A DNA stretch of 8,308 nucleotides from Bacilli bacterium (GTDB lineage: Bacteria; Bacillota_I; Bacilli_A; RF39; UBA660), in NCBI GenBank assembly GCA_017550205.1, contig JAFZPS010000013.1, positions 1-8,308 on the forward strand, in the 5' to 3' direction. Each line of letters begins with the position of its first letter. Position 1 is the first letter of the stretch. Below are positions 1-6,038 of the stretch, piece by piece. The notes under the pieces are model-generated. The model was given only the letters and a program-made list of their open reading frames with translations. It was not told the origin of the DNA and did no database searches. Position numbers and translations under genes: made by a program.

Positions 1-48
1 ATTACAATTATTAGTTATTTCAATATATATTCTTTTATACTTCTTCAT
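1..48 (-). CDS. Probable radical SAM protein (first 16 codons only)
   Basis: Starting at an ATG one base after the uvrB stop, the reading frame stays open to the left edge and gives MKKYKRIYIEITNNCN. A basic start, a short beta strand (RIYIEIT) and then N-x-C-N is the usual opening of radical SAM enzymes, where this Cys is the first of the CxxxCxxC triad that holds the [4Fe-4S] cluster; the other two cysteines would lie just outside the window. These enzymes cleave S-adenosylmethionine to start radical chemistry; which reaction this one performs cannot be told. A weak GAAGAG (57-62) eight bases upstream, within the end of uvrB, could serve as the ribosome binding site. The one-base spacing and lack of a terminator suggest co-transcription with uvrB. 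With only 16 residues the family call is a pattern match, not proof. Confidence 0.62.
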   Translation of the reverse strand, partial: MKKYKRIYIEITNNCN

Positions 49-49
49 A

Positions 50-1999
50 TTAATTACTCTTCATTTCAAATAAGATATCACGTAATTCCATAGCTCTTTC
101 AAAGTCTAAGTTACGTGCAGCTTCTCTCATTTCTGCTTCTATTATTTCCATATTACGAGCTATTTCTTTCTTAGTTAATTTCTTATTCTTAGTTTCTTTA
201 TTTAGATCAGTATTACTTATTACTTCTCTTATTTCTTTAATAATAGTTTTTGGAGTAATATTGTGTTCTTTATTATAGTTTTCTTGGATAGTTCTACGAC
301 GAGCAGTTTCTTCTATTGCTTCTTTCATAGAATCAGTTATTTTATCTCCATACATTATTACATGTCCATTAGCGTTTCTAGCACAACGTCCTACTGTTTG
401 GATTAAACTTCTAGTACTTCTTAAGAATCCTTCTTTATCAGCATCTAAGATAGCTATTAAACTTACTTCTGGGATATCTATACCTTCTCTTAATAAGTTA
501 ATACCTACTACACAATCATATTTACCAGTTCTTAAATCATGTATTATTTGCATTCTTTCTAGTGTTTTAACTTCAGTATGTAGATATGCTACTTTGATAT
601 CTAATTCTTTTAGATAGTTAGTTAATTCTTCAGCCATACGAATAGTTAGTGTAGTAATAAGAACTCTTTCATTCTTAGAGATACGATCATTAATTTCACC
701 TACTAAGTCATCTATTTGACCTTCAGTTTTTCTAACTTCTATAGTTGGATCAAGTAGTCCTGTTGGACGGATGATTTGTTCTACAAACTCACCATGAGTG
801 TGTTCTAATTCTAAGTCTCCTGGTGTAGCAGATACATATATTACTTGATTAATCTTCTTTTCAAATTCTTCATATTTTAATGGTCTATTATCTAATGCAC
901 TAGGTAATCTAAATCCATAATCTACTAGATTCATTTTTCTTGATCTATCACCATTATACATACCTCTTACTTGAGGTAGTGTAACATGAGATTCATCTAC
1001 TACTAATAAGTAATCATCTGGGAAGAAATCCATTAATGTAGTTGGAGTTTCTCCTGGTAGTCTTCCAGCCATTGGAGCCGAATAGTTTTCTACTCCACTA
1101 CAGAAACCTGTTTCTTCTAACATTTCTATATCATAGTTAGTTCTTTGTTCTAGACGTTCTGCAGCTAATAGTTTATTATTTTCTTTTAAATATTTTAATC
1201 TATCTTGTAGTTCTACTTTAATTCTTTCAATACCAGCTTTTAATTTATCATCACTTGTTACGAAGTGACTTGCTGGAAAGATTGATACATTTTTAACATT
1301 CTTAGATACTACTCCAGTTAATGCATCTATTTCACTTATTCTATCTATTTCATCACCAAAGAATTCTATTCTATATCCACTAGCTCTTTGATATGCTGGG
1401 ATTATTTCTAAAACATCTCCTCTTACTCTAAAAGTACCACGTTTAAAATCTAAATCATTTCTTTCATATAACATATCAACTAGTTTAGTTAATACTTCAT
1501 TTCTTGAGATAGTTTCTCCTACTGTTAGAGTAATCATTTTATTTTTATATTCATCAACTTCTCCAATACCATAGATGCAAGATACTGATGCGACTACTAT
1601 TACATCTCTTCTTGAGATAAGTGCACTTGTTGCAGCATGTCTTAATTCATCTATTTCATCGTTTATTGAAGAATCTTTTTCAATATAAGTATCAGTAGAT
1701 GGTACATATGCTTCTGGTTGATAGTAATCATAATATGATACAAAGTATTCTACTCTATTATTTGGAAACAATTCTTTTAATTCAGAATATAATTGTCCAG
1801 CTAAAGTTTTATTATGTGCTAGTACTAAAGTAGGCTTATTTACTTCTTTTATTACATTAGCAATAGTAAATGTTTTACCTGTACCAGTAGCACCTAAAAG
1901 AACTTGTTCTTTCTTACCTTCATTAAGACCTTCTACTAATTCTTTTATAGCTTTAGGTTGGTCTCCACTAGGGGTATAATTAGATACTAATTCAAACAT
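50..1999 (-). CDS. uvrB: UvrB, excinuclease ABC subunit B
   Basis: The 649-residue protein is a full-length UvrB, the DNA-damage verification helicase of nucleotide excision repair that receives DNA from UvrA and recruits UvrC. Visible motifs in order: Walker A GATGTGKT (36-43); the aromatic beta-hairpin [17 protein letters not shown] (89-105) that threads between strands at the lesion; Walker B DESH (335-338); [11 protein letters not shown] (390-400); motif [17 protein letters not shown] (499-514); motif [11 protein letters not shown] (534-542), with Cys where E. coli has Ala; and a C-terminal UVR motif (about 612-648, [19 protein letters not shown]) that binds UvrC. The start chosen is the ATG at 1997-1999, giving [18 protein letters not shown], the usual UvrB N-terminus, with GAGGTGG at 2004-2010. 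An in-frame ATG at 2032 would add 11 residues but lies upstream of the predicted -10 and its codons overlap the ribosome binding site. No terminator follows; the next gene starts one base after the stop. Confidence 0.98.
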   Translation of the reverse strand: MFELVSNYTPSGDQPKAIKELVEGLNEGKKEQVLLGATGTGKTFTIANVIKEVNKPTLVLAHNKTLAGQLYSELKELFPNNRVEYFVSYYDYYQPEAYVPSTDTYIEKDSSINDEIDELRHAATSALISRRDVIVVASVSCIYGIGEVDEYKNKMITLTVGETISRNEVLTKLVDMLYERNDLDFKRGTFRVRGDVLEIIPAYQRASGYRIEFFGDEIDRISEIDALTGVVSKNVKNVSIFPASHFVTSDDKLKAGIERIKVELQDRLKYLKENNKLLAAERLEQRTNYDIEMLEETGFCSGVENYSAPMAGRLPGETPTTLMDFFPDDYLLVVDESHVTLPQVRGMYNGDRSRKMNLVDYGFRLPSALDNRPLKYEEFEKKINQVIYVSATPGDLELEHTHGEFVEQIIRPTGLLDPTIEVRKTEGQIDDLVGEINDRISKNERVLITTLTIRMAEELTNYLKELDIKVAYLHTEVKTLERMQIIHDLRTGKYDCVVGINLLREGIDIPEVSLIAILDADKEGFLRSTRSLIQTVGRCARNANGHVIMYGDKITDSMKEAIEETARRRTIQENYNKEHNITPKTIIKEIREVISNTDLNKETKNKKLTKKEIARNMEIIEAEMREAARNLDFERAMELRDILFEMKSN

Positions 2000-2022
2000 A
2001 TTACCACCTCTTTTCTTTCTGT

Positions 2023-2051
2023 ATTTTATCATTTATTACAAATTAAAACAA
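2023..2051 (-). promoter_or_regulatory. Promoter of uvrB
   Basis: TTGTTT (2046-2051) and TAAAAT (2023-2028) are separated by exactly 17 bases on the minus strand. The -35 lies in the terminator of the gene before. A start near 2016 leaves a leader of about 17 bases containing GAGGTGG (2004-2010). No dyad resembling the Bacillus LexA (SOS) box was seen between the terminator and the ATG. Confidence 0.6.
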
Positions 2052-2076
2052 GGATATAAATAGTATACCCTTGTTT
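2043..2076 (-). terminator. Rho-independent terminator after the 169-residue protein gene
   Basis: On the minus strand AAACAAGG (2069-2076) pairs with CCTTGTTT (2046-2053), and the stem continues as TATA/TATA after one mismatch. A short T-rich run follows. It starts four bases past the TAA stop. The descending arm also supplies the -35 box of uvrB. Confidence 0.82.
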
Positions 2077-2080
2077 ATTA

Positions 2081-2590
2081 TTAATATGCTTTATTACCAT
2101 TTTCTAATTTAGATATATTTTCTTTCTTTTTTTCAAAAATATTATGTTCAATGGCAACTACTTTAATTTCTTCATCAAATACTATCTCATCATTTTCTCC
2201 TTTTTTTGAAATAGTCATTGATCCTTCTTTTATTGCTTCATCATATTTTCTATTTATTATTTTCTCTAAAGCTTTTGATGTTATTCTTTCTGTTTTATCC
2301 TTTTCATTTAATACTTCTTCCATACCCTTTGCTTTGATATCAAATTCCATATCAATATATATATTTGGTAGGGAACCAGATACATATTCTACTATAACTG
2401 GTTTAACAGTTATTTTATCAAGATAATCTGGGTCATCATTAAAAGCTAATGTAGTACGTGTTATTAAGTAATCTTGATTTTCTTTTGTTATTATTCCTAT
2501 TAATTCTCCTGCAACAGGTCCTAATGATAATGGATCCATACCCATTTGTTCTACTGATCCAATTTCATTATAGTAGTTTACTATTTTCAT
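2081..2590 (-). CDS. Hypothetical soluble protein
   Basis: I do not recognise this 169-residue protein. It has no signal peptide, membrane helix or cysteine, and is predicted to be cytoplasmic. The first half (residues about 1-90) alternates hydrophobic and polar residues, as in LIGIITKENQDYLITRTTLA and KITVKPVIVEYV, suggesting a beta-rich fold. Residues about 90-125 are a charged helical stretch (MEEVLNEKDK through EKIINRKYDEAI). Another beta-like segment (about 134-149, EIVFDEEIKVVAIEHN) follows, then a Lys-rich tail. The start is well supported by AGGAGGG at 2595-2601, four to five bases before the ATG, and by an extended -10 promoter just upstream. It forms a single-gene unit between two terminators, so its neighbours say little about its role. 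It is likely real given the clean promoter, ribosome binding site and terminator. Confidence 0.75.
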   Translation of the reverse strand: MKIVNYYNEIGSVEQMGMDPLSLGPVAGELIGIITKENQDYLITRTTLAFNDDPDYLDKITVKPVIVEYVSGSLPNIYIDMEFDIKAKGMEEVLNEKDKTERITSKALEKIINRKYDEAIKEGSMTISKKGENDEIVFDEEIKVVAIEHNIFEKKKENISKLENGNKAY

Positions 2591-2610
2591 ATAACCCTCC
2601 TATTAAACTA

Positions 2611-2619
2611 ATTATAACA
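2611..2619 (-). promoter_or_regulatory. Extended -10 promoter of the 169-residue protein gene
   Basis: TGTTATAAT on the minus strand is an exact extended -10 element (TGn-TATAAT). No good -35 box is seen at the usual distance, which fits promoters that rely on the TGn. The transcript should start near 2604, giving a leader of roughly 14 bases that is mostly ribosome binding site. Confidence 0.6.
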
Positions 2620-2650
2620 TAGTAATTTTAAAATAAATCTTATTTGACAT

Positions 2651-2679
2651 AAAAAATACAGTAGTGTGTCTACTGTATT
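2651..2679 (-). terminator. Rho-independent terminator after the 393-residue membrane protein gene
   Basis: On the minus strand AATACAGTAG pairs with CTACTGTATT (ten base pairs at most, loop ACACA), then a T-tract. The first arm starts inside the TAA stop codon. Confidence 0.9.
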
Positions 2680-3859
2680 AATCTTTTATTTTTACATAAT
2701 AACTAGTATCTGCTGTTTTAACATTTAGTATTTGTCCTTCAATACCTTCTTTACCATGATCTACTAAAATCCATTCATAATGCCAATCTTCTGAACCTAA
2801 ATTAGTACTACTCTTATCAACTCCACCTGAAATTATTTTTTTAGGTGTAAGTATTAAGGCATAAATATCTGTTTCTTTAATACCTTTATTTTTAGCAACT
2901 ATACTATCTATTTTTGATGGATCAATTCCTATTTTAGATGCTCCTGTTTTTCCTGTATATACTTTATAAGTTCCTTGATAGTAATTATCATTTAAATCAT
3001 TAACTGATTTATAGTAATAAAATTCACCATTTTTAAATGTCCAATACTCTTCACTATTAGCAAGTATTCTCCATCCACCTTCAATAGTTTTTTTACTACC
3101 TAGATTACCACTTCTAGCACTTTGGTATGTATTCCAATTACTCATAGTATCTAAATAACCAGCTAATTCATCATCATATATTGTGCTTATATTAATTTTC
3201 TTAAATAGTTTTAATACTTCTTCATCTGCTTTATTTTTATCTATACTTATTTGTGTTGTGAATGAGATTAATGCATTATTTTCTTCTGATGCGATTAAAT
3301 ATAATTTACCATGTCTATCACCTTTTGTATAATCCATAGATGCATAGTATATTCCATCAACTAATGTGAAAAATGTTCCTGTTCCATTGCTTATATTATC
3401 TGTTTTTCCCCAGTATTCACGGAAATCATTATATAGTTTAAATTTTCCTGTTGATGTAGAAAAATCTGTTGTTGCAGTTTCATCTAAAGCACTTGTTCCT
3501 AATGGGAATAATACTATTTCACCATTATTATAATTTAAGTATTTTTGTTTTTCTCCATTTGTTAATGTTCCTGTTGATTCTGACCATGGATAACTATATT
3601 TAATTTCAAATGATTCTCCATAATATATTTTTTCTTGTTCTGTTATTGTTGGTTTTGTATTAGTTTTATTTGAACTATTACCTACTAATATAGCTCCAAA
3701 TGCAAGGAATACTACAATTGCACATATTATTAGAAATACTATAACTCCTACAACTATTCCAATTATTAATCCTACGTTACTTTTCTTTTTTTGTTCTTCA
3801 TAAATTGGTTTCCCTGTATTAGGGTCATAACCTACTATTTTTCTTTCTTCATTATTCAT
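2678..3859 (-). CDS. Single-pass membrane protein with a large outer region, unknown function
   Basis: The 393-residue protein has a short cytoplasmic tail containing GYDPNTGKPIYEE (residues 10-22), a KKK stretch, and one long membrane helix at about 30-59. The rest (60-393) should lie outside. It seems to have two parts. Residues about 78-225 (from YYGESFEIKYSYPW to VLKLFKKINIST) are mostly beta with a closing helix, loosely recalling PsbP-like surface domains. Residues about 255-393 (GGWRILANSEEYWTF through DNYYQGTY to SYYVKIKD) look like a small beta-barrel, with a pattern of Trp and Tyr. These fold suggestions are impressions only. The sole cysteine (C46) lies in the membrane helix, unlike the Cys-bearing outer domains nearby. 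GAGGTGG at 3864-3870 supports the start. The gene is a single-gene unit with its own promoter and terminator. A role in envelope sensing or maintenance is possible but nothing in the sequence shows it. Confidence 0.82.
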   Translation of the reverse strand: MNNEERKIVGYDPNTGKPIYEEQKKKSNVGLIIGIVVGVIVFLIICAIVVFLAFGAILVGNSSNKTNTKPTITEQEKIYYGESFEIKYSYPWSESTGTLTNGEKQKYLNYNNGEIVLFPLGTSALDETATTDFSTSTGKFKLYNDFREYWGKTDNISNGTGTFFTLVDGIYYASMDYTKGDRHGKLYLIASEENNALISFTTQISIDKNKADEEVLKLFKKINISTIYDDELAGYLDTMSNWNTYQSARSGNLGSKKTIEGGWRILANSEEYWTFKNGEFYYYKSVNDLNDNYYQGTYKVYTGKTGASKIGIDPSKIDSIVAKNKGIKETDIYALILTPKKIISGGVDKSSTNLGSEDWHYEWILVDHGKEGIEGQILNVKTADTSYYVKIKD

Positions 3860-3884
3860 CGTACCACCTCTTTAATATGTATTT

Positions 3885-3913
3885 AGTATACTATTCAACA
3901 ATGAAAAATGCAA
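3885..3913 (-). promoter_or_regulatory. Promoter of the 393-residue membrane protein gene
   Basis: TTGCAT (3908-3913) and TATACT (3885-3890) are separated by exactly 17 bases, fitting the housekeeping sigma factor. The -35 box lies in the descending arm of the preceding terminator. The expected transcript start is about 18-20 bases upstream of the ATG, leaving a short leader holding the GAGGTGG ribosome binding site. Confidence 0.65.
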
Positions 3914-3933
3914 TAGAATTACTATTGCATTTT
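3904..3933 (-). terminator. Rho-independent terminator after the 248-residue secreted-protein gene
   Basis: On the minus strand a 12-bp perfect stem (3922-3933 with 3905-3916, core ATGCAATAG/CTATTGCAT) closes a five-base loop and runs into TTTTT. The descending arm also contains the -35 box of the next gene. Confidence 0.9.
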
Positions 3934-3952
3934 CTTAAGCTATTACTTAGTT

Positions 3953-4699
3953 TTATACATCGATATCAACGCCATTCATATTATCATATATGCCTATAGC
4001 ATTTCCATAATATGAGAATACATTACCATATCCAAGTATATCTAATGTATAGTTTTGACTATTTACTAATGTAGTGTTTTGCATAGCGTGTTGATAACTT
4101 CCATATACTGTTCCGCCCTTTGATACTTTGAAATCCATGCTTATAATTATATTTTCACCAGTTGCTGGTAATTCAACAGAGTTACCTATTCCATTTGTAG
4201 TATTTAAATAAGCGAAATGATTTATACCTGCAGTTGAATATACATAAGTATCATCGTGTGATATTAAGCTTACACCATCAAGATATGCACCAATATTATC
4301 CCAACTTCTAACACTTGGACTTACATGCCAATTATTTTGAATGCTTATAGTGCAAAGTGTTGGAAAGCATCCCTTTCCTATTTGAACGGTTTTGGATGGT
4401 GTTGAATAATATGTTGAATTTGGTAAAACATTTGGGTTTATTAATGGTAGTGGTGATTCAGTGTATGTTATTATTTCAACTTCACTATTAATCAAATCTG
4501 ATTCAACAAATTCATCATACATATCTCTTGTCATTATCTCTGGATGTTTAGGATTATAAAATGTTGTTAAAAAATCATATTCTTCGCGTGTAAATTCTAC
4601 TCCATTAGGATTAGTGTAATATGCTTCTTCTGCATATACATTATTAATAATTCCAAATATAAATAATCCTGTTAGCAATAATACAAAAAATTTCTTCAT
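3953..4699 (-). CDS. Secreted protein of unknown function
   Basis: The 248-residue protein has a clear signal peptide: MKKFF, a hydrophobic core to about residue 20, and an AXA-type site (VYA, residue 23). No lipobox, LPXTG or C-terminal membrane helix is visible, so it is probably released or held non-covalently. Residues about 27-75 carry a pattern of the type YYTNPNGVEFTREEYDFL, then an MTRDMYDEFVESD stretch. My impression is that similar N-termini recur in secreted proteins of related gut Bacilli, but I cannot check this here. Residues about 100-240 are rich in Thr, Ser, Asn, Tyr and Gly with alternating hydrophobic residues, suggesting a beta-sandwich; C111 and C116 could form a disulfide. 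No catalytic motif is recognised. AGGAGG at 4705-4710, five bases before the ATG, fixes the start. The gene has its own terminator and lies just downstream of the membrane-bound regulator, which may control it; that is inference. Confidence 0.85.
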   Translation of the reverse strand: MKKFFVLLLTGLFIFGIINNVYAEEAYYTNPNGVEFTREEYDFLTTFYNPKHPEIMTRDMYDEFVESDLINSEVEIITYTESPLPLINPNVLPNSTYYSTPSKTVQIGKGCFPTLCTISIQNNWHVSPSVRSWDNIGAYLDGVSLISHDDTYVYSTAGINHFAYLNTTNGIGNSVELPATGENIIISMDFKVSKGGTVYGSYQHAMQNTTLVNSQNYTLDILGYGNVFSYYGNAIGIYDNMNGVDIDV

Positions 4700-4718
4700 A
4701 GTTTCCTCCTTTCAATTA

Positions 4719-4741
4719 TTAATTTAACTGGGGGAAATTAA
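4719..4741. repeat. 7-bp inverted repeat flanking a G5/C5 run in the leader of the secreted-protein gene
   Basis: On the plus strand TTAATTT (4719-4725) and AAATTAA (4735-4741) are exact inverted copies around AACTGGGGG. This fills nearly all the space between the upstream terminator and the ribosome binding site of the 248-residue secreted protein, where the promoter should be. No good -35/-10 pair is visible here; weak -10 options are TTAAAT (4722-4727) and AATAAT (4715-4720). It may be an operator or a mere AT-rich coincidence. Confidence 0.3.
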
Positions 4742-4769
4742 AAAAAGTAGAACCTGTAAGGTTCTACTT
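4741..4769 (-). terminator. Rho-independent terminator after the XRE-type gene
   Basis: On the minus strand AAGTAGAACC pairs with GGTTCTACTT (ten base pairs, five-base loop), followed directly by a T-tract. It starts one base after the TAA stop, so it separates this gene from the secreted-protein gene downstream. Confidence 0.92.
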
Positions 4770-4770
4770 A

Positions 4771-5943
4771 TTATTTGAAAAGATAATTATTTATTATATC
4801 ATCTGTTTTTGATTTGCAATTATCAACATTGCATATATATTCTTCTATCTCAAAATTAAACGTACCTATCAAATTAAAGTTTTCATAGAATACAATCTTT
4901 TTCATATCTTCATAGTACATTATTGCGTAATGATAATTGTCATAATAACATGCATACGTTTTATCTTCTAAGTCACATGTTTCATTTATCTTGTTAATGA
5001 TTTGTTCCGTAGTTATTTCTGGTTCTGGCGGTTGTTCTTCTGGTGTTTCTTGTTCTTCTTTGTTTGGAGGAGTATCATTTTGTTTTGATTTCTCGTTCTT
5101 TTGTTCTTCATGAATTGTTGGTTGTACTTCTTCTTGTTTTATTTCCTCAATTGGTGCAGATTCTTCCAATTTAGCAAACTTCTTTGTACTATCTTGTTTT
5201 TGTTTTAAGAAGAATAAACTACTATTCTTATAATCTCTTCTATATCTTAGTTTAACAGTTTCTTTTTGATTTTCATTATAATTAATTTCTAAGTATAAGT
5301 TGTTTATTAGTGTTTTTATTTCTTTTCTTGTTATATAGTTTTTATAACCATATGAGTCTATTACTGTTATATTATCAAGATCTTGTGTTTGCATAATTAT
5401 TATCTTCTTATTATCCTTTTTATAATATAGTTTTATATTATTAATATCTGCATTAATTTTATTTTTAATCTTTCCTAGTTTTAAATAATAGTTTTCACTT
5501 GTAGTTATAAATATTCCATTTGTAGTAGTAAATTTATCATTTGTATTACCTATTTTATATATTTCAATTGAGTTATATGAATTAATGAAATAATAAGATA
5601 AGAATGATAGTAATAGTATAACTATAATTGATATAGAAATCAGTGTTATTCTTTTAATTGTTTTTGTTTTCTTATTACTTTGACTTAGAATGGATAAAGT
5701 AGTTTCTTCTAGTTTTTCAATTGAATTGTTTTCACTTCTTTCTCCTCTTAATAATTCATCAATAGTAACATTAAATAATTCACTTAATTGTATTAATATT
5801 TGTGTATCTGGAGTAGTTACTCCTCTTTCCCATTTAGATACTCCTTGTCGTGATATTGGTATCATATCTGCTAATTCATACTGACTTAGTTCTTTTTCTT
5901 TTCTTAGTTCACAAATAAATTTACCTATTTTCTTTGGATCCAT
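4771..5943 (-). CDS. Membrane-anchored XRE-family regulator with outer Cys-containing domain
   Basis: The 390-residue protein opens with a complete Cro/C1-type helix-turn-helix (about 6-66). The turn and recognition helix are LSQYELADMIPISRQGVSKW, followed by ERGVTTPD and the closing LSELFNVTIDELLRGE. A basic stretch (KKTKTIKR, 91-98) precedes a single membrane helix at about 98-121, placing the N-terminus in the cytoplasm and the rest outside. Residues about 125-250 are a Lys/Asn/Tyr-rich domain I do not recognise. Residues about 258-312 are a low-complexity Glu/Pro/Gln/Lys linker. A small terminal domain (about 313-390) has four cysteines (323, 332, 371, 376). The layout suggests a one-component sensor that binds DNA directly and responds to something outside the membrane; a RodZ-like structural role is an alternative, though RodZ lacks this tail. 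AGGAG at 5952-5956, eight bases upstream, supports the start. The gene stands alone between two terminators, and the next gene encodes a secreted protein. Confidence 0.85.
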   Translation of the reverse strand: MDPKKIGKFICELRKEKELSQYELADMIPISRQGVSKWERGVTTPDTQILIQLSELFNVTIDELLRGERSENNSIEKLEETTLSILSQSNKKTKTIKRITLISISIIVILLLSFLSYYFINSYNSIEIYKIGNTNDKFTTTNGIFITTSENYYLKLGKIKNKINADINNIKLYYKKDNKKIIIMQTQDLDNITVIDSYGYKNYITRKEIKTLINNLYLEINYNENQKETVKLRYRRDYKNSSLFFLKQKQDSTKKFAKLEESAPIEEIKQEEVQPTIHEEQKNEKSKQNDTPPNKEEQETPEEQPPEPEITTEQIINKINETCDLEDKTYACYYDNYHYAIMYYEDMKKIVFYENFNLIGTFNFEIEEYICNVDNCKSKTDDIINNYLFK

Positions 5944-5960
5944 AATTCTTACTCCTAACC

Positions 5961-5974
5961 TATATAATTGTATA
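5961..5974. promoter_or_regulatory. AT-rich palindrome in the promoter region of the XRE-type gene (possible operator)
   Basis: TATACAATTATATA (minus strand) is a near-perfect inverted repeat centred on AATT, with one mismatched pair. It covers the only plausible -10 element (TATACA, 5969-5974); a matching -35 is poor (CATTAC at 5992-5997 with a 17-base spacer). XRE-family regulators often repress their own promoter through such a dyad, so this is a candidate operator. AT-rich DNA produces such dyads by chance, so support is modest. Confidence 0.35.
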
Positions 5975-6013
5975 AGAGTGAGAATAAAATTGTAATGTAG
6001 TAGTGGTTTACAT

Positions 6014-6038
6014 AAAAAAAGAGTATTTCTACTCTTTT
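6014..6038 (-). terminator. Rho-independent terminator of the ftsEX-M23 operon
   Basis: On the minus strand AAAAGAGTA pairs perfectly with TACTCTTTT around a GAAA tetraloop, giving nine base pairs, followed by a run of T. The ascending arm starts inside the TAA stop codon of the M23 gene. Confidence 0.9.

Noticed and set aside
2043..2080. Inverted repeat upstream of uvrB as a LexA or other operator
   Set aside because: It has the form of a terminator stem just past the stop of the preceding gene and does not match the Bacillus LexA pattern.
2151..2426. A 91-codon open frame on the plus strand
   Set aside because: It lies entirely antisense to the 169-residue gene, has no ribosome binding site before its ATG, and its Ser/Ile/Phe-rich composition is what the reverse strand of an AT-rich Lys/Glu gene gives.
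3900..3935. Inverted repeats between genes as a dispersed repeat family or mobile element ends
   Set aside because: Each hairpin has a different stem sequence, a five-base or shorter loop and a T-tract directly after a stop codon, as expected for terminators.
5030..5160. Low-complexity Glu/Pro/Gln/Lys stretch in the XRE-type gene as a repeat or frameshift
   Set aside because: No regular repeat unit is visible, the frame stays open to a Cys-containing end domain, and such linkers are usual in tethered surface proteins.
5690..5884. A 64-codon open frame on the plus strand
   Set aside because: Antisense to the helix-turn-helix part of the XRE-type gene, which is a clear family match; no ribosome binding site or promoter.
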